From the NCBI RefSeq assembly GCF_026262505.1, contig NC_067207.1, positions 6,146,252-6,210,251 of the forward strand: 64,000 nucleotides of DNA, written 5' to 3'. This document shows, in pieces, positions 27,363 through 38,800 of the stretch. The position numbers and the translations under genes are program-made. Under the pieces are notes generated by a model. The model did not search any database. It was not told where the DNA came from and saw only the letters and a list, made by a program, of their open reading frames with translations. Position 1 is the stretch's first letter. Each line of letters starts with the position of its first letter. Source of the DNA: Trichomonas vaginalis G3 (taxonomy: Eukaryota; Parabasalia; Trichomonadida; Trichomonadidae).

Positions 27363-28965
27363 TGACCTGCTGCCAAAATCTGCTCGATGGAAGCTGTCGT
27401 TATGCCAATCTGAGGAGCCCCAGCAGGTTTCATCGAACGAATCTTCAAAAGAGCATCTTCTGTGAAAAGTGCTATTGGTTTTGTAAACTTCTTTGCTCTC
27501 AGTTCATCTGGACCGTCTCTGTCACCAGTATATTGTATTTGAACTGTACCAACAGTTGAAATACCACCCATAAAGTCTTCTGAGTCAGCAAATGGAATGC
27601 CAAGCCAAAAGTTTGAACGGTCTCCATTTGTATATTGAGTTTTTTGACCTCCTGTATGAGTCCATACTTTCACATATGGCATAATAGAACTTTGCATTTC
27701 AGGGTTAATGGTTGTTGTGAAGTTGTTGTTAAAGTTCATAGCATCTAATGTCAAGTTGTATGACCTCATATCCTCAACTGTAGAATATTCTTCTCTTGGA
27801 TAATATTTGCCATCTATGTTTATATGATATTTAATACCGGGTTGTAGAAACAAGAATAGTCATTTATAGTTCGTCTGAACAGTACAAACATAGTATCTGC
27901 ATGTTTCATTGCAGTTGTTAAAGCAATATCTGTTCTTGCACCTGGGTCAGCACTTTGGTTTCCAACTTCACCTGCAAAGTCTTTGACAGATATTTGGTGT
28001 ATAGGGAACATAAGTGGAACTGCAATATATTTGGCAGCTAAAGCATTTGAAATATCTGGGTCCAACATATAGACTGCAAGTCTGCTTTCTATTCTCTTGC
28101 ATTCAAACTTTTCGCATGTAAACTTAACTGGGTCCCAAGCAGTTCCAGCAGCATTGAAATAATAGTTTACTTCAGTGTTGAGGTTTGAGAAACCAAAGTC
28201 TAAGTCAACTTTGTCTTTGCAAAAGTCGGCGAATGACATTTTATTTGTTCCCACTACTTCTGTAATAGTGAATGGGTCTTGTGTTGGTGCAATGACTAAG
28301 TTATTTTTGCTTGGAGTAAGTTCAATAGAAATTTTTCCTGCCCAGTTTGGCAAGTATCTTAAAAACCTGAAGATGAGGAAAGATGACAAAGGAACTCTAA
28401 GTTTCAGTTTTACTTTAGTGACAGCATTTCCATCTGAACCAGAAAGGTTAACATAAACTCCTGGAACGTTAGGGTCAAGTCTTCTTATTTTCTCAATAGT
28501 TGCATACTGGTCTGTTTGTTCTCTAGCTTGTGGTTGTACTGAGTTTCTTAAAGCGAACCATTCATAGTTTGCCCATGTTACTGTTTGAACTAAGTCAGAG
28601 TTAGAATATATCTTATATCCCATGAAAACTTCTGGAGCATATTGGTATCCGACATAGAAAATTCCATTGCAACCTTTCTTGTCAGACAACTTGGCAGAAG
28701 GTTTTATTTCAATGTCTTGTTCCACGTATAAGAAAGAGTTGTCAATAGAAATTATATGAAACCTGTCGCAAGCAATATCTACTGTTGTTGAAGAACCTTC
28801 TCCAAACTCACCTACGTTTCCATAAGAAACAGCAGTTGTATATTCGTAAGTTCCAGGAACTATTTCTGACCTTCTAATGGCATTGTCGCATTCGTTATAC
28901 CATTCGGAAACATTTCCATTCATGGCATCCAAAACTGTTGGCGTTATATTCTGAGCGGCGTACAT
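27359..28965 (-). pseudogene. Major capsid protein candidate (double-jelly-roll type), fossil
   Basis: About 530 residues in extent. Start MYAAQNITPTVLDAMNGNVS. Beta-rich throughout, with NSFLYVEQDIEIKPS, GIFYVGYQYAPEVFMGYKIY, KLRVPLSSFLIFRFLRYLPN and YIAVPLMFPIHQISVKDF. The 'R-x-P-L-S/P ... F..YLP' block and length match major capsid proteins of Mavericks and virophages. It is the largest jelly-roll-like gene in the element. The TTTTTACTCATATGAA leader fits the late-type motif. About one break; copy in element 2 at 39109-40711. Confidence 0.65.
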
Positions 28966-28997
28966 TTCATATGAGTAAAAATATAGAATAGTTGGAT

Positions 28998-31900
28998 TTA
29001 TATGTCATAATAGAACCCACTCCGACCAAGCTTTACTTTCTTCCTGACTGAGTTTTTAACTCTTCTTTTTCCTTCATTGCCCTCTGCTTGAAGTTGTTGC
29101 ATCTTTGCATTATGTTCATCTAGTATGTTGCAAATTTCCCATGTCCTTTTTGCCTTTTGGCTCTGGTCGCCCATCTCAGGTAACCTATATCCTAGAAAGA
29201 GTTTGTCATAGTCTGTATTTGAGTCTTCGCGTATTGTTTGCATGACTCTTTCCTGAGTTTCCGGTTCAACTCTTCAAACAGTGCCTGTCCATATGGAATA
29301 TGCTCGTTTCCAAATATATGTTTTTGTAGCCATTCTGGTTTTCTTTCCATGTTACCAACTATATCTTTTGTGAATGGGAAAGCTTTTACCCAATCTTTCA
29401 GTCTTGCGTCGTTTATTTCTGTAGTTGGTTTTATTTTGTCAAGGAACATGTTTTTCAATACTAACATTTCATTTGGTACTGTCCATTTGAGTTTTCTTAA
29501 ATATTCATCCCTTCTCGATTCATCGTCTGCAAAGTAAGTTTTTATGACATTTTGTAAACTTTCGTTTGCAAGGTCATGTACAATAGGTTCTCTTCCTTCT
29601 CTCTCCCTAACTTTCTTTCTAAACTCTTCACCAAATATACCATCTTTATGGTTCTGTGTAGTTCTTTGAGATAAATGTTCTAGAACGTCAGGTGTTATAT
29701 TTCCATCAGCCATGTTCATTTCATACTGGTCCAAAATATCTGCATCTTTCATATCTTTCAATGGCATTAAAGCCGCGCTGAAAATACCAGCTATATCTGG
29801 TTCACCATTGACTTCCATTGCGTCTACAACTTCTTGGAATTGTGGTTGTAAGTTTATGAACTACCTATCCGGATTAGCTTTATGACCCCATCTCATTGTA
29901 GTTCCATCGTCTGCAGAAACAAAAGTAGGTTTGTTTCCATCTTGGTTAGGTTCTGAATGAACTTTAAACAATGTTTCATTTCTATATGTTTTCTTGAAAT
30001 TTAACCTTTTATTTTCACCGAGTTCATCCGAAGATTGAACGTTAAATGCTCGTAAGTAAAAAGGGTTGTTGTATTTGTGTACATTTTTTTTCAGTTCTTC
30101 CATTCTATGCTGGATATTTTCATCTGATGTTGGAGTCTTTTGTATGTCGGCAAACATTTTTCGATATTCTTCTACTATGTCAGCCGAATTTTTTTTAGAC
30201 TCTTGGAAATATTCCATATTCTCCGCATACTCTTGTTGAGGGTCAAGATTTTTCGGCTGTTCCAAATCTTCATCTAGTTCTGTGAAGTTAGTTTCCAAAG
30301 GAAGGACTTGTTCGTTTCCTTCAGGCTCTTCTAGCTGTTGTTGCTGAACTATTTCTTCCATGTCTGGTTGTATCTGAACTTCTTCCTGTGGAGTTTCTTG
30401 TACCTCATCTGCTGGCATTTCATATATTCCGAGACCGTTTTCAACAATTTCCCTATCTACGTCATCCGCATTCATAAGCTTTTGTTCTTTCGTTCCGTCT
30501 CTATTTTTTACGCGTTTCATGACGAAAGTTGAATTGTCATTTAGCTCTGACATCAAATATCTCGGAGTAAATTCATCCATGTCATTTGGATGATATGCTA
30601 TTAAATCATATCCCTTAGCGAGCTTGTATTTTCCAGGTTTGAGATTATATCCGTTTTGGTGCTGAGCCATAAAGCTAAATAGGTTCGGGTCAGTATTTCC
30701 ATCCTTGAACTTTCTAATAGCTTCTTTATATCTGTCACTAAAGTCAACAGTATCTGGGAAACCACACTCTTCTTTAAGCATTTTTAAGAATTCTTGGTTT
30801 CCTTGTTCTCTACTTCTTTTATGTCCTTGCTCTGTTTGTGGTTGTTGTTGTGCAGGGTTTTGAACTGTTGGTTGCTGTGCTGGTTGTTGTGTTGGTTGTT
30901 GTGCTGGTTGTGGAGGTGGTTGTTGTGCATGCCTGTGTCTGTGTCCATGTGACGATGTAAATGTTCTAGGTAGTCCTGGTGCAGGTGCTTCTCTTGGAGG
31001 GTTTGGTGGTATATAAGTTCCACCAGCTGGCACATATGTTCCATCTGCAGCGTAATGTCCTACCTGACTTTTCGTTTTTAAGAAAGCATTTACTAGGTCT
31101 GTTTTGGTCTGTTGTAACTCTTTTTCTTGACTTTTCACAACAGTTGCTCTAACGGCGTCATAGGCACTTTGAACTGCCTGTCTCGTTGCTGCATCTGTTA
31201 TTTTCGTCATATTTTGTGCTACTTCTTTTAACTCTTTGTCGAAACCTTCAGACTTCAGTTTCTTTCCAGATGAGAAGTCGTTCACTTGTTTCACCTTACT
31301 ATGAAGAGCTTCGAAAGCGTTCTTAAAGTCAGCATTTGTTAAAGCTTCATTTGAACTATCTTCATCCGCTTGTATTTTTGTCCTTATTGACCCTATGAGT
31401 TGGGCTGCTTTAGCGTTGGCTTGGGCATCTAACCAGTCATTGTTAGCTTTTATATATTCTGCGCTTTTCATTGCCTTTTGCATAGCCGCGTCGTTATTTT
31501 TACTTTCTTGTGCTAAGTTTTCATACTGTACGGTTTGGTTTTGCAACTGTAAAAGTTTTTCTGCCTTTACATTTGCTTCAACTTCTTTTTTATACTCATC
31601 GCTATCCATATATGTCTTCAGGGCTTTTTGTTTTATCTCTTCATCTTTCAGTATTTTATATTGAGTAGTATGGTTTTTCAAATTTATAACATCTTGTTCC
31701 ATTTTGCTACTTCTGCTGCTTTTTCTGACACTTTTTTCGCATATTCCTCTGTACTTAGTTCTTTCAGTTGTTCTTCTTTCTTCTTTTTCTCTACGTTTAA
31801 CTCATTGAGTTTCTTTGTGTGTCTGTCATATTCTAGTTTCTTTTCGTTTTCACTTATTTGTTTCTGTATGTCTATGTTTGACTTTTTGACATCTGTTATT

Positions 31901-32184
31901 TGATTTTTGAGTGAACTCAAATTCATTTGACTTTGAGGGTTATATGCTGTTCCGTCTGCAGCTCCACCATAGCCTGCCATTTTCGCTAAAAGTGCCGCTC
32001 TTAAACCTCCACTCTGGGCACCAATAACTCGGTTTAAAAGCATAGGGTTGCTTGACATTTGTTGCAACATAGTGGGGTCATTCATAATTTGTTGTTGCAA
32101 CTGTTGTTGTGGTGTTAGTTTTACTATTGGATGTTTCAATGCTCCCTTCCTCTTACGTATATTCTTACGTAGCTTACGTGGCAT
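28998..32184 (-). pseudogene. Large coiled-coil/Gln-Pro-rich structural-type gene of element 1, fossil in several pieces
   Basis: Starts MPRKLRKNIRKRKGALKHPI (a very basic tail), then a Gln/Met-rich part, GLRAALLAKMAGYGGAADG, a long coiled-coil region (EKKLEYDRHTKKLNELNVEK), a Pro/Gln-rich linker around 30.9 kb (QQPTQQPAQQPTVQNPAQQQ) and a helical C-terminal half. It spans about 3.2 kb and is broken in about three places. Length, position next to the capsid gene and a TTTTTTACTTCACTTAAA leader suggest a virion core or scaffold protein, but no family is recognised. A copy is at 35882-39077. Confidence 0.5.
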
Positions 32185-32286
32185 TTTAAGTGAAGTAAAA
32201 AACGGTTTTTGACAGATGTTTATATGACACTTTTTGTTCAGCACAAAAAACTACTCGGTCAAAGTGTTGTCAGTTTTGTAAAATAA

Positions 32287-32395
32287 CCGTCCTATCTCCG
32301 TGCCTATGACGAAGAAGTCTTGAAAATTCAAGAGGGTAGAAAAGAGGTTAGAAAAGAGGTTATATCTAACCTTCTACCCTAAACATTATTTTTGT
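32287..32395. repeat. Iteron module near the right end (GTTAG/GTAGA)
   Basis: TTGAAAATTCAAGAGGGTAG, two GGTTAGAAAAGA-type repeats, then CCTAAACATTATTTTTG. It is the inverse layout of the modules at 18.3 kb. Confidence 0.7.
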
Positions 32396-32398
32396 CTG

Positions 32399-32700
32399 AT
32401 TTTACGAAGAAGTCTTGACAAAACATTTACGAAGAAGTCTTGACAAAACATTTACGAAGAAGTCTTGACAAAACATTTACGAAGAAGTCTTGACAAAACA
32501 TTTACGAAGAAGTCTTGACAAAACATTTACGAAGAAGTCTTGACAAAACATTTACGAAGAAGTCTTGACAAAACATTTACGAAGAAGTCTTGACAAAACA
32601 TTTACGAAGAAGTCTTGACAAAACATTTACGAAGAAGTCTTGACAAAACATTACGAAGAAGTCTTGACAAAACATTTACGAAGAAGTCTTGACAAAACAT
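32399..32700. repeat. 25-bp tandem array, about 12 units, inverse orientation
   Basis: Unit ACGAAGAAGTCTTGACAAAA plus CATTT, head to tail, abutting the right terminal repeat. It is the exact complement of the array at 18395-18766. Confidence 0.9.
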
Positions 32701-32884
32701 GAAAACATATATAATTTGTGAAAAGCTCCTGGAAGCCCTCCGAATAAAAACTTCATTTATACTAAACATCTTCGGGGGCTAGAAGGCACGAAGTGCCTGG
32801 AAGCCATCCCCCAAGAAAAAAAAACTTCATTATACTCATTCATCCTCAGGGCTAGAAGGCACGAAGTGCCTGGAAGCCCCACTA

Positions 32885-32914
<30 letters not shown>
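32689..32914 (-). repeat. Right terminal inverted repeat of element 1, partly doubled
   Basis: It ends with 27-28 T (32888-32915). The palindrome-bearing block (CTAGAAGGCACGAAGTGCCT) occurs twice, at about 32777-32806 and 32851-32880. The inner copy fits the left terminal repeat through CCGAATAAAAACTTCATTTA, and the outer one is a diverged duplicate with its own AACTTCATTATACTC. The AAAACATATATAATTTGTG block matches the left end again. Confidence 0.85.

Positions 32915-32919
<5 letters not shown>
32915..32919. repeat. Possible target-site duplication, right copy (TAAAT)
   Basis: Matches 9400-9404; the first T may belong to the poly(T) end. Confidence 0.45.
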
Positions 32920-33176
32920 GTTCATTATATGAAATATAAAACAGATATGAACAAATTTCGATTTGTATAAGAATCGATAAAAATCGTTTATATCCTTCAC
33001 ATCAAACTTCGATGAAATTATAGATTGAGAATTGAAATATCATATCATATTCATGTATAAAATCATTTAAGATACTAGATTATAGATAAATTATTTAGCA
33101 AAATCATACATGCAATTAAATTCATTTTACTTTTTAGCTAAAACATTCTTTTTTTATTACAAAATAAAAATAATAA

Positions 33177-34904
33177 TCACATATCCTTTGTGTATTGATT
33201 CAAAACAAGTTTGACCGCTTCTGGCTTTTCAACCTTTATATCATCAGGTTTGAATGTGAAGAAACTTGGTTTCTTCTCATCAGCCTTTCCATTAATTTCG
33301 ATAGTTGCATTTACATCTTCCTGCTGAGTTTGGTTTTGTTTCAAATCAGGTGGAGGCATCAAAAGCATTGCTTCTCTACTTGCCAGACTTGATGGCAACA
33401 ACAATAAATCAGCGATTGCTTTAGCTGTTGCATCTCCTATCTCTCTGTAGTCGTGAATAGTGAACTGTGTGTTTCTTCTTGGTCCGAAATCGCAGCCACC
33501 ATAAGACATTTCCAATGTGTATGCGAACAAAATCAAGAATCTTCTTCTTAAGACAACTCTCATTGTTCCTTCGTACTGTTTCTGCTTGAGGAAGCTGCAC
33601 ATCTCGTTGGAGAACAATGGTGTATGCTTTGTCATCAAAAGAGGGAAAACTCTTTCTGTTGAATACAAATCTGGATTTTCTTCATTCATGAAACCATAAA
33701 CAAAGCTGTTGCATGCAGCTGTATGGCCATGGAAATCAAGGAAGAAGTGAATTGGTCGTGTCTTTTGTAATGTTTCGATTAAATCTAACATTGTATGAGC
33801 TACAGGATGCAAAAGTGGATCAGGCTGTTGCCAAACACGATTCATGTCATCTCCCGATAACGATGGTCTGTAAAATCCGCATATAACGCCATCAGGATTG
33901 ATAAATGGAACTAATAACCATGAAAAATTCTCACGAAGCTTGTTTCCGAGTGGAGAATCCGAGAAAAGAGCACTCATAAGGCCTTCCATTGCGAACGATG
34001 AGTTCGTTTCGCCTGGATGCGTACGAGCAACTATGATTATTACAGGTTTCTTCTCGTATTGGATGCCTGTAGGTAGCTGAGCGCCATCTTTCCATGATCT
34101 TAGTAATTCAACAAGCTTCTCGGAGAACTCAGATACGTTCTCTACCCTAATTTCTGGTGGAGAATGAGTAATTTTACCTTTGTTAGCGAGAATTTCTTCG
34201 ATAGGTACAGTCTTTTGTATATCAGCATCCCAGAATATAGCAGGAACTGGAACATCGCCAACTGTATGACAAAGTTCTGAAGGTTGATATTTTTGCGGAA
34301 GTTTGTTTAAGAAGTTTTTGAGGTCTGTGTATGTGTATGGATATGCATGTGCAAAATACATGGTATCTTTTTGCTTAACTGTGAATGTGAAAGAAAAAGC
34401 CCACTCAGGGAATTTTCCTGTTTTCCATTTGAAGTAATTTAAGTTTTCTCCAATGCGCTGCCAGCCAATTCCTTGCTTGGCATCGTTCTCTGAGTAAACG
34501 CACGCTTTCGATCCCTTATAATGAAGATTACATTGGCGATAAAAGCCGCAGATAACGAAAAAGTAGTCGCCTGGCTCAAGATCTTCAACTTTGAAGAAGA
34601 ACCATTGAGTTGTAAGTTGATCATTTGGATCAGGAAGTAGGTGAATTTCATAATCTTTTGGACCTATTTGGTAAACTTGTCCGCAATTGCCGCATTCAAA
34701 ATCACCACTAAATTTTGGTCCATTGGTTGCTACTGGAACACATGGATCGTATACTAAATCGTATTGTTTTCTAAAATCTTGAGGATTTACTTCATGAAAA
34801 TCATAGTTTTTGAATGGAGCGCCTGGATGATTGTTAGGCATCTGCATTGAGATAGGTTTTGTTAAACGAATATTAGGTTTACACTGCCAATCAGGTGCTG
34901 CCAT
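33177..34904 (-). CDS. Cytosolic carboxypeptidase (M14 family, CCP/Nna1-like)
   Basis: 575 residues. An N-terminal beta domain (about 40-160, FSGDFECGNCGQVYQ, then WFFFKVEDLEPGDYFFVICG) is typical of CCPs. The M14 zinc site is present: HPGE in ARTHPGETNSSFAMEGL (about 295-298) and the zinc His in FFLDFHGHTAACNSF (about 387-390). The catalytic Glu region TLEMSYGGCDFGPR is near 462. CCP enzymes remove glutamates from tubulin tails or polyglutamate side chains, which fits a flagellate with stable microtubules. No signal peptide, so cytosolic. The gene is complete and lies between the two virus-like elements with only 258 bp after its stop and about 290 bp before its start. Confidence 0.9.
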   Translation of the reverse strand: MAAPDWQCKPNIRLTKPISMQMPNNHPGAPFKNYDFHEVNPQDFRKQYDLVYDPCVPVATNGPKFSGDFECGNCGQVYQIGPKDYEIHLLPDPNDQLTTQWFFFKVEDLEPGDYFFVICGFYRQCNLHYKGSKACVYSENDAKQGIGWQRIGENLNYFKWKTGKFPEWAFSFTFTVKQKDTMYFAHAYPYTYTDLKNFLNKLPQKYQPSELCHTVGDVPVPAIFWDADIQKTVPIEEILANKGKITHSPPEIRVENVSEFSEKLVELLRSWKDGAQLPTGIQYEKKPVIIIVARTHPGETNSSFAMEGLMSALFSDSPLGNKLRENFSWLLVPFINPDGVICGFYRPSLSGDDMNRVWQQPDPLLHPVAHTMLDLIETLQKTRPIHFFLDFHGHTAACNSFVYGFMNEENPDLYSTERVFPLLMTKHTPLFSNEMCSFLKQKQYEGTMRVVLRRRFLILFAYTLEMSYGGCDFGPRRNTQFTIHDYREIGDATAKAIADLLLLPSSLASREAMLLMPPPDLKQNQTQQEDVNATIEINGKADEKKPSFFTFKPDDIKVEKPEAVKLVLNQYTKDM

Positions 34905-35192
34905 AAAAAAATTATCTAAAGAAAACGAAGTTTTATTTTTATCATTGTAATTGAAATCTTCTTTTTACACACCAATAGGCTTGTTGGGCTCATACCTTTC
35001 AATTTACTATCCCAAGATGCTTTGTTATTCAGAAAATTTTTGATCGAGAATACATTGATCAATTACAGCTTCATTAATAGGATGGACAATTCCAGTTCTA
35101 GCTAAAATGCAACACCATGAGATTTAAACTTTAATAAATCAATGAAATCAAAATTTGGAATCGGATTTTCTTAGAAAAGTAAAAATTTTAAT

Positions 35193-35196
<4 letters not shown>
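34905..35196. other. Upstream region of the carboxypeptidase gene
   Basis: About 290 bp of AT-rich host DNA up to the poly(A) start of element 2. Nothing coding. The minus-strand sequence before the ATG (CTTCGTTTTCTTTAG) may hold the promoter. The base pairs left of element 2 are TAATT; no matching word could be tested since the far end is missing. Confidence 0.4.
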
Positions 35197-35232
<36 letters not shown>

Positions 35233-35280
35233 TAGTGGGGCTTCCAGGCACTTCGTGCCCTCTAGCCCTGAAGATGTTTA
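35197..35280 (+). repeat. Terminal repeat of element 2
   Basis: 34 A (35197-35230), then GGTAGTGGGGCTTCCAGGC, the palindrome GGCACTTCGTGCC and GAAGATGTTTAG, as at the ends of element 1. It is followed directly by GAATATGAGAGAGGTCCTAT, which in element 1 belongs near the other end (10436). Confidence 0.9.
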
Positions 35281-35354
35281 GAATATGAGAGAGGTCCTAT
35301 AAACCGGAGAAAGTGTCATATAAACATCTGTCATTTTACTCAGAATTTTCATGA

Positions 35355-35870
35355 AATTTACACCAAAAATATATTTTAGGGTAGAAGGGTATATCTAACC
35401 TCTTTTCTAACCTCTTTTCTAACCTCTTTTCTACCCTCTTGAATTTTCATGAAATTTACACCAAAAATATATTTTAGGGTAGAAGGGTATATCTAACCTC
35501 TTTTCTAACCTCTTTTCTACCCTCTTGAATTTTCATGAAATTTACACCAAAAATATACTACTAGGGTCATTTACGATGAAGTCTTGACAAAGTCTTTACG
35601 AAGAAGTCTCAACAAAGTCTTTACGAAGAAGTCTCAACAAAGTCTTTACGAAGAAGTCTCAACAAAGTCTTTACGAAGAAGTCTTAACAAAGTCTTTACG
35701 AAGAAATTCATGAAAATTCAAGAGGGTAGAAAAGAGGTTAGAAAAGAGGTTAGATATACCCTTCTACCCTAAAATATATTTTTGGGTCATTTACACTCAT
35801 TTACGAAGAAATCTCAACAAAGTCTTTACGAAGAAGTCACAATAAAACATCTGTCAAAAACCGCTTTTAA
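35355..35870. repeat. Iteron modules and diverged 25-bp units of element 2
   Basis: Modules at about 35355-35450 and 35455-35550 are near-identical neighbours (edge AAAATATATTTTAGGGTAG, then TTTTCTAACC repeats and TTGAATTTTCATGAAATTT). An inverse module is at about 35702-35790. Between them are five units ACGAAGAAGTCTCAACAAAG, a diverged form of the 25-bp array with AGTCTTT in place of ACATTT. Confidence 0.75.
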
Positions 35871-35881
35871 CTTCACTTAAA

Positions 35882-38800
35882 ATGCCACGTAAGCTACGTA
35901 AGAATATACGTAAGAGGAAGAGAGCATTGAAACATCCAATAGTAAAACTGACACCACAACAACAGTTGCAACAACAAATGATGAATGACCCACTATGTTG
36001 CAACAAATGTCAAGCAATCCTATGCTTTTAAACCGAGTTGTTGGTGCACAGAGTGGAGGTTTAAGAGCGGCACTTTTAGCGAAAATGGCAGGCTATGGTG
36101 GAGCTGCAGACGGAACAGCCTATAACCCTCAAAGTCAAATGAATTTGAGTTCACTCAAAAATCAAATAACAGATGTCAAAAAGTCAAACATAGACATACA
36201 GAAGCAAATAAGTGAAAACGAAAAGAAACTAGAATATGACAGACACACAAAGAAACTCAATGAGTTAAACGTAGAGAAAAAGAAGAAAGAAGAACAACTG
36301 AAAGAACTAAGTACAGAGCAATATGCGAAAAAAGTGTCAGAAAAAGCAGCAGAAGTAGCAAAAATGGAACAAGATGTCATAAATTTGAAAAACCATACTA
36401 CTCAATATAAAGTACTGAAAGATGAAGAGATAAAACAAAAAGCCCTGAAGACATATATGGATAGCGATGAGTATAAAAAAGAAGTTGAAGCAAATGTAAA
36501 GGCAGAAAAACTTTTCAGTTGCAAAACCAAACCGTACAGTATGAAAACTTAGCACAAGAAAGTAAAAATAACGACGCGGCTATGCAAAAGGCAATGAAAA
36601 GCGCAGAATATATAAAAGCTAACAATGACTGGTTAGATGCCCAAGCCAACGCTAAAGCAGCCCAACTCATAGGGTCAATAAGGACAAAAATACAAGCGGA
36701 TGAAGACAGTTCAAATGAAGCTTTAACGAATGCTGACTTTTAAGAACGCTTTCGAAGCTCTTCATAGTAAGGTGAAACAAGTGAACGACTTCTCATCTGG
36801 AAAGAAACTGAAGTCTGAAGGTTTCGACAAAGAGTTAAAAGAAGTAGCACAAAATATGACGAAAATAAACAGATGCAGCAACGAGACAGGCAGTTCAAAG
36901 TGCCTATGACGCCGTTAGAGCAACTGTTGTGAAAAGTCAAGAAAAAGAGTTACAACAGACCAAAACAGACCTAGTAAATGCTTTCTTAAAACGAAAAGTC
37001 AGGTAGGACATTACGCTGCAGATGGAACATATGTGCCAGCTGGTGGAACTTATATACCACCAAACCCTCCAAGAGAAGCACCTGCACCAGGACTACCTAG
37101 AACATTACATCGTCAGACACAGGTGGACACAGCAACAACAGTTCAAATGCACAACAACAACCACCACAACCAGCACAACAACCAACACAACAACCAGCAC
37201 AGCAACCAACAGTTCAAAACCCTGCACAACAACAACCACAAACAGAGCAAGGACATAAAAGAAGTAGAGAACAAGGAAACCAAGAATTCTTAAAAATGCT
37301 TAAAGAAGAGTGTGGTTCCCAGATACTGTTGACTTTAGTGACAGATATAAAGAAGCTATTGGAAAGTTCAAGGATGGAAATACTGACCCGAACCTATTTA
37401 GCTTTATGGCTCAGCACCAAAACGGATATAATCTCAAACCTGGAAAATACAAGCTCGCTAAGGGATATGATTTAATAGCATATCATCCAAATGACATGGA
37501 TGAATTTACTCCGAGATATTTGATGTCAGAGCTAAATGACAATTCAACTTTCGTCATGAAACGCGTAAAAAATAGAGACGGAACGAAAGAACAAAAGCTT
37601 ATGAATGCGGATGACGTAGATAGGGAAATTGTTAAAAACGGTCTCGGAATATATGAAATGCCAGCAGATGAGGTACAAGAAACTCCACAGGAAGAAGTTC
37701 AGATACAACCAGACATGGAAGAAATAGTTCAGCAACAACAGCTAGAAGAGCCTGAAGGAAACGAACAAGTCACTCCTTTGGAAACTAACTTCACAGAACT
37801 AGATGAAGATTTGGAACAGCCGAAAAATCTTGACCCTCAACAAGAGTATGCGGAGAATATGGAATATTTCCAAGAGTCTAAAAAAAATTCGGCTGACATA
37901 GTAGAAGAATATCGAAAAATGTTGCCGACATACAAAAGACTCCAACACCAGATGAAAATATTCAGCATAGAATGGAAGTACTGAAAGAAAATGTACACAA
38001 ATACAACAACCCTTTTTACTTACGAGCATTTAACGTTCAATCTTCGGATGAACTCGGTGAAGATAAAAGGTTAAATTTCAAGAAAACATATAGAAATGAA
38101 ACATTGTTTAAAGTTCATTCAGAACCTAGCCAAGATGGAAACAAACCTACTTTTGTTTCTGCAGACGATGGAACTACAATGAGATGGGGTCATAAAGCTA
38201 ACCCGGATAGGTGGTTCATAAACTTACAACCTCAATTCCAAGAAGTTGTAGACGCAATGGAAGTGAATGGTGAACCAGATATAGCTGGTATTTTCAGCGC
38301 GGCTTTAATGCCATTGAAAGATATGAAACATGCAGATATTTTGGACCAGTATGAAATGAACATGGCTGATGGAAATATAACACCTGACGTTCTAAAACAT
38401 TTATCTCAAAGAACTACACAGAACCATAGAGATGGTATATTTGGTGAAGAGTTTAGAAAGAAAGTTAGGGAGGGAGAAGGAAGAGAACCTATTGTACATG
38501 ACCTTGCAAACGAAAGTTTACAAAATGTCATAAAAACTTACTTTGCAGACAATGAACCGAGAAGGGATGAATATTTAAGAAAACTCAAATGGACAGTACC
38601 AAATGAAATGTTAGTATTGAAAAACATGTTCCTTGACAAAATAAAACCAACTACAGAAATAAACGACGCAAGACTGAAAGATTGGGTAGAAGCTTTCCCA
38701 TTCACAAAAGATATAGTTGGTAACATGGAAAGAAAACCAGAATGGCTACAAAACATATATTTGGAAACGAGCATATTCCATATGGACAGGCACTGTTTGA

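Larger units (their letters stand above)
9405..32914. mobile_element. Maverick/Polinton-type virus-like element 1, near complete
   Basis: The element is 23.5 kb with terminal inverted repeats (9405-9647 and 32689-32914). It carries capsid-type, packaging ATPase, rve integrase and SF3 helicase genes plus about 20 others. The right half (22.5-32.2 kb) is read mostly leftward (helicase, capsids, large structural protein), the left part in both directions. No family B polymerase or adenain-like protease was found, so it may belong with Polinton-like viruses rather than classical Mavericks. It is a fossil with roughly a dozen breaks. Many genes are still open and the ends match well, so the insertion looks young. 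A second, shorter copy lies at 35197-45592. Confidence 0.9.

Noticed and set aside
28998-32184. The large structural-type gene as the missing DNA polymerase
   Set aside because: No polymerase motif (such as a YxDTDS or SLYPS block) is visible; the content is coiled-coil and Gln/Pro-rich.
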